DNA from: Novipirellula sp052161655
GTDB lineage: Bacteria > Planctomycetota > Planctomycetia > Pirellulales > Pirellulaceae
Direction: 5' to 3'
Assembly (NCBI RefSeq): GCF_052161655.1
Contig: NZ_CP197418.1
Span: 310,001 to 374,000 of the forward strand
Length of the DNA stretch: 64,000 bases
In this document: piece after piece, positions 61,690-64,000 of the stretch
Numbering within the stretch: the stretch's first letter is position 1
Layout of the letters: each line of letters begins with the position of its first letter
Notes under the pieces: model-generated
Databases searched by the model: none
The model's input: the letters and a program-made list of their open reading frames with translations, nothing else
What the model was told of the DNA's origin: nothing
Position numbers and translations under genes: made by a program

Positions 61690-63131
61690 CAGGATTTCGA
61701 GGGCTGACTAAGGAGTTCGCCCCGTTCGATCGCTGCTCTTTGTTCCATAGGTAAATTACAGACCACGGTTCGAAATTTTCCAGCGGGAGTGCGCGGTATC
61801 GATGAGGTGGGTTCCGCGACAATTTCCATGTCGGGGTTACCCATGCGATCGCGAGTTCGCTGAATCATCAACTGTTTGTGGTCTTCGGTAAATTCCGGTG
61901 TGGGGACGTATAAAATACGAAGTTGTTTGAGCGAATCTTGAATGACCTGAGCTTCAACAACCGGGATTTCTGTTACGAAAATCGGCTCGAAGCGATTGAT
62001 CATTTTTCCATCGGGCAAATAAACAAAGTCAGTGGTCCGTCCATCAAGCGATTTCAAAACAGGCAACGTACGGCCACAAGGACACTTCTCTTCTATGGGG
62101 GCGAGAGTCCCGCAGTCTCCAACACGATATCGAATCAGCGGCATTTCACGGTTCATCAATCCGGTACAGATCAACTCACCCTCGGCGTTATCAGGCAAAA
62201 CCTGACCGTTTTCCATCACCTCTACGATACCCACTTCGGGCCATAAATGAAGACGTCCATGTTCACATTCCCCCGCCGAAGCACAGATTTCGCTCATCCC
62301 CCAAGTCTCACGAACCGGACAACCGAAAGCTTCCGCAATGGCTTCACGCTGATAATCAAACAATGGCTCGGCATTGACGATCACCACTTTCATCGGAATG
62401 TCCGTTCTGCCCAGCCGGATCATCTCCTTTGCAATCACGTAGAGGTACGAGGGATAGCCATACAGAAACACGATCTTGTATTTGACCAACGCGGTCAAAA
62501 AATCAGGAATCCACTTAGCAGTAAAGTGAAAAGCCGACAGATAGAGTTGTTTCATCGCCCCATTCCATACCCAAAATGGGGGGCGGTCTGCAGTGATCGG
62601 AACGACTAAATGCGCACCCTGGATCGCCCAGCGATCGTGTCGCGAAACCCCATACCAATGTCGTCCTCGTGCCTCTGCCACCCCGTAGTATTCGGTATGC
62701 GTTTTTCGTGAGAACCACAGGTCGATCGGTTTGCCGGTAGTGCCGCTGGTGCGGACGCGAAATAGCTTGTTCGGATCGCAGTCGTCGGCAACAAAAGCAC
62801 GAGCGTTTTTACGAACTTCGTCTTTGTCGAGTATCGGCCAATTGCTGAGCTGTTCCCAACTCGCATCGTCTCCATTTCGCCGCCGTTCGGCCCACATTTC
62901 CCGATAGTAGGGGACTTGCGTTGCGGCGTGATGAAGCATTTCTGACAAACGCTCGTCTTGATACTTCTTCCACTGGTCGCTGGACCATCGCTCGCGGGCA
63001 ATCGTCTGCTCGGCAATCACCTCGGTCTGAGGTCCGTATCGCCAAGATCGCAAATAGTAACCGCGCAGGGTTGCGGCGAGAGAACGCGCTGGGGCAGGCA
63101 GGCGATAGTAAAAAGATAGTAGTCGGCTCAT
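61689..63131 (-). CDS. PaaK-like adenylate-forming ligase (phenylacetate-CoA ligase family)
   Basis: Protein of 480 residues. The AMP-binding motif is FRVRTSGTTGKPIDLWFSRK; others are VRETWGMSEICASAGECEHG and AEGELICTGLMNREMPLIRY, with C-terminal IPRTPAGKFRTVVC. CapK/PaaK-like proteins occur in many capsule and exopolysaccharide operons, probably activating a carboxylic acid for attachment to a sugar. It lies 7 nt after the sulfotransferase gene. Substrate not known. Confidence 0.9.
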   Translation of the reverse strand: MSRLLSFYYRLPAPARSLAATLRGYYLRSWRYGPQTEVIAEQTIARERWSSDQWKKYQDERLSEMLHHAATQVPYYREMWAERRRNGDDASWEQLSNWPILDKDEVRKNARAFVADDCDPNKLFRVRTSGTTGKPIDLWFSRKTHTEYYGVAEARGRHWYGVSRHDRWAIQGAHLVVPITADRPPFWVWNGAMKQLYLSAFHFTAKWIPDFLTALVKYKIVFLYGYPSYLYVIAKEMIRLGRTDIPMKVVIVNAEPLFDYQREAIAEAFGCPVRETWGMSEICASAGECEHGRLHLWPEVGIVEVMENGQVLPDNAEGELICTGLMNREMPLIRYRVGDCGTLAPIEEKCPCGRTLPVLKSLDGRTTDFVYLPDGKMINRFEPIFVTEIPVVEAQVIQDSLKQLRILYVPTPEFTEDHKQLMIQRTRDRMGNPDMEIVAEPTSSIPRTPAGKFRTVVCNLPMEQRAAIERGELLSQPSKS

Positions 63132-63138
63132 CGATTAT

Positions 63139-63996
63139 TCAATCCACAGTGGGTTGGAGTGGATATCCGTACTCTTCAATATGGGGCTGCAGTTCTGGGA
63201 AGTAATGGACCAACAGTTGATTGTTTTGACGAATTTCGTCCAGTATATGGTCATGATATTTCACCGTTTCGAGGTTAAAGAAATCGGCAGGAATCCGATT
63301 GCGAAATCGTGGAGCCAGCAAACGCATCATCCAACTATTCACACGTCGAGTCGTGCGAAATCTTCCGGTAATGAAGCGGTTCGCTACGTTTTTCGCGTAA
63401 ACAAACTCGGGGGGTGATGTTGGGTTGCTATGACGATTAACTTCGATCTGCTTTGGGTCAAGTGACAAGTTCAAAAATTGATACAGTTGCTCGTAAAAGG
63501 ATGCGGGGGATGTTGCGAGTTCTTCAAAAAAGAGGACTCGAATGCGGTGCAAAGGCACAAACTCGATCAAGGATCGAATGAGTGTGCCGTACTGCGTTGC
63601 TGCATAATAATCCATGCCTTCGTCGCCATTGAGCCAATCTTCAAAGTCATGAAAGTACGCTCCATTAAGAATGCGGAAGCGAAACATCGACGAAAGTGCC
63701 GTGTTTTGATTTCGAATTGTCAGCAAAATTCGCACATCTTCGCATTCGTCGGTTAAACGCTGCATGATCGAGCGTAGTGGTATCTTCCCGCTATGCTCGC
63801 CGCGAACAGAGAATGTCTCATTCGAAACGATGTTGGTTTTGTCCTCCGCGAGTTCAAAGTCTTTCGTCTGCCAATAGTCAGCCTTGTGAAAATAGAAGGT
63901 GTTGATGTAGTTGATCCGAGGATCTCGCATCAGATTGTTTTGCACCGTCGTGGTGCCTGATTTTGGAATGCCGATATGAGCGTAGAGTGTTGCCAT
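63139..63996 (-). CDS. Sulfotransferase (P-loop) of glycan operon
   Basis: Protein of 285 residues. LYAHIGIPKSGTTTVQNNLM is the PAPS 5'-phosphosulfate loop, and VRILLTIRNQNTALSSMFRF resembles the 3'-phosphate-binding segment. It would transfer sulfate from PAPS to a sugar hydroxyl or to a lipid-linked glycan. It is the first gene of the operon visible here; its upstream neighbours lie outside the window. Confidence 0.85.
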   Translation of the reverse strand: MATLYAHIGIPKSGTTTVQNNLMRDPRINYINTFYFHKADYWQTKDFELAEDKTNIVSNETFSVRGEHSGKIPLRSIMQRLTDECEDVRILLTIRNQNTALSSMFRFRILNGAYFHDFEDWLNGDEGMDYYAATQYGTLIRSLIEFVPLHRIRVLFFEELATSPASFYEQLYQFLNLSLDPKQIEVNRHSNPTSPPEFVYAKNVANRFITGRFRTTRRVNSWMMRLLAPRFRNRIPADFFNLETVKYHDHILDEIRQNNQLLVHYFPELQPHIEEYGYPLQPTVD

Positions 63997-64000
63997 GTTT

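Overview
The window looks like a chromosome segment of a marine-type planctomycete (Pirellulaceae / Rhodopirellula group). This rests on gene content: three DUF1559 pseudopilin-like proteins, a cytochrome/DUF1549/DUF1553 protein followed by DUF1501, a PVC-type heme protein fused to DUF1080, several secreted sulfatases, and an ECF sigma factor of the Rhodopirellula/Verrucomicrobium type followed by a FecR-LamG protein. No search could be run, so family names rest on motifs read by eye.

Region 1 (1-28.6 kb) is a polysaccharide-degradation region. A partial XylR-like regulator diverges from a GH2 enzyme. Then come a DUF1559/lipoprotein pair and the PSCyt1-DUF1553/DUF1501 pair on the plus strand. 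A long minus-strand array carries three sulfatases, a GH10-like protein with an altered catalytic motif, a GH78 alpha-L-rhamnosidase, a nucleoside-hydrolase-like protein, a remnant of an SGNH hydrolase, a 1290-residue DUF1080/PVC-cytochrome fusion, and a second GH78 gene whose signal peptide is in a different frame from its body. Rhamnosidases, sulfatases and GH10/GH2 enzymes together point to a sulfated, rhamnose-containing polysaccharide, as in green algae.

Region 2 (28.7-34.8 kb) holds two more DUF1559 + small lipoprotein cassettes and, divergently, an ECF sigma factor translationally coupled to a FecR/LamG membrane protein. Both DUF1559 genes have the same GGGAAT-type element about 90 nt before their start codons, which suggests they may be the sigma factor's targets.

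Region 3 (about 35-45.2 kb) is an integrative element: a small HTH protein, a primase-polymerase/DUF3987 replication protein, a Cys-rich protein, a small ORF, DUF2924, a large serine recombinase, its usual downstream partner, and a run of small cargo genes including HARE-HTH and DUF4314 proteins. It stops just short of a tRNA-Arg gene. Left of it lies about 1.2 kb with no convincing gene.

Region 4 (45.5-56.3 kb) is mostly housekeeping-like: tRNA-Arg, a SWIM-SNF2 helicase, an SDR, a PQQ-propeller protein, a redoxin, a trypsin/SirB1 multidomain protease and small membrane or secreted proteins. Several large palindromic intergenic repeats sit between these genes.

Region 5 (56.5-64 kb, minus strand, continuing past the window) is a tight operon for a cell-surface glycan: sulfotransferase, PaaK-like ligase, DegT aminotransferase, priming sugar transferase, acyl carrier protein, KAS III, SDR and a GNAT-like protein. 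The ACP/KAS III/SDR/GNAT set suggests a dedicated acyl group made on the ACP and transferred to an amino sugar.
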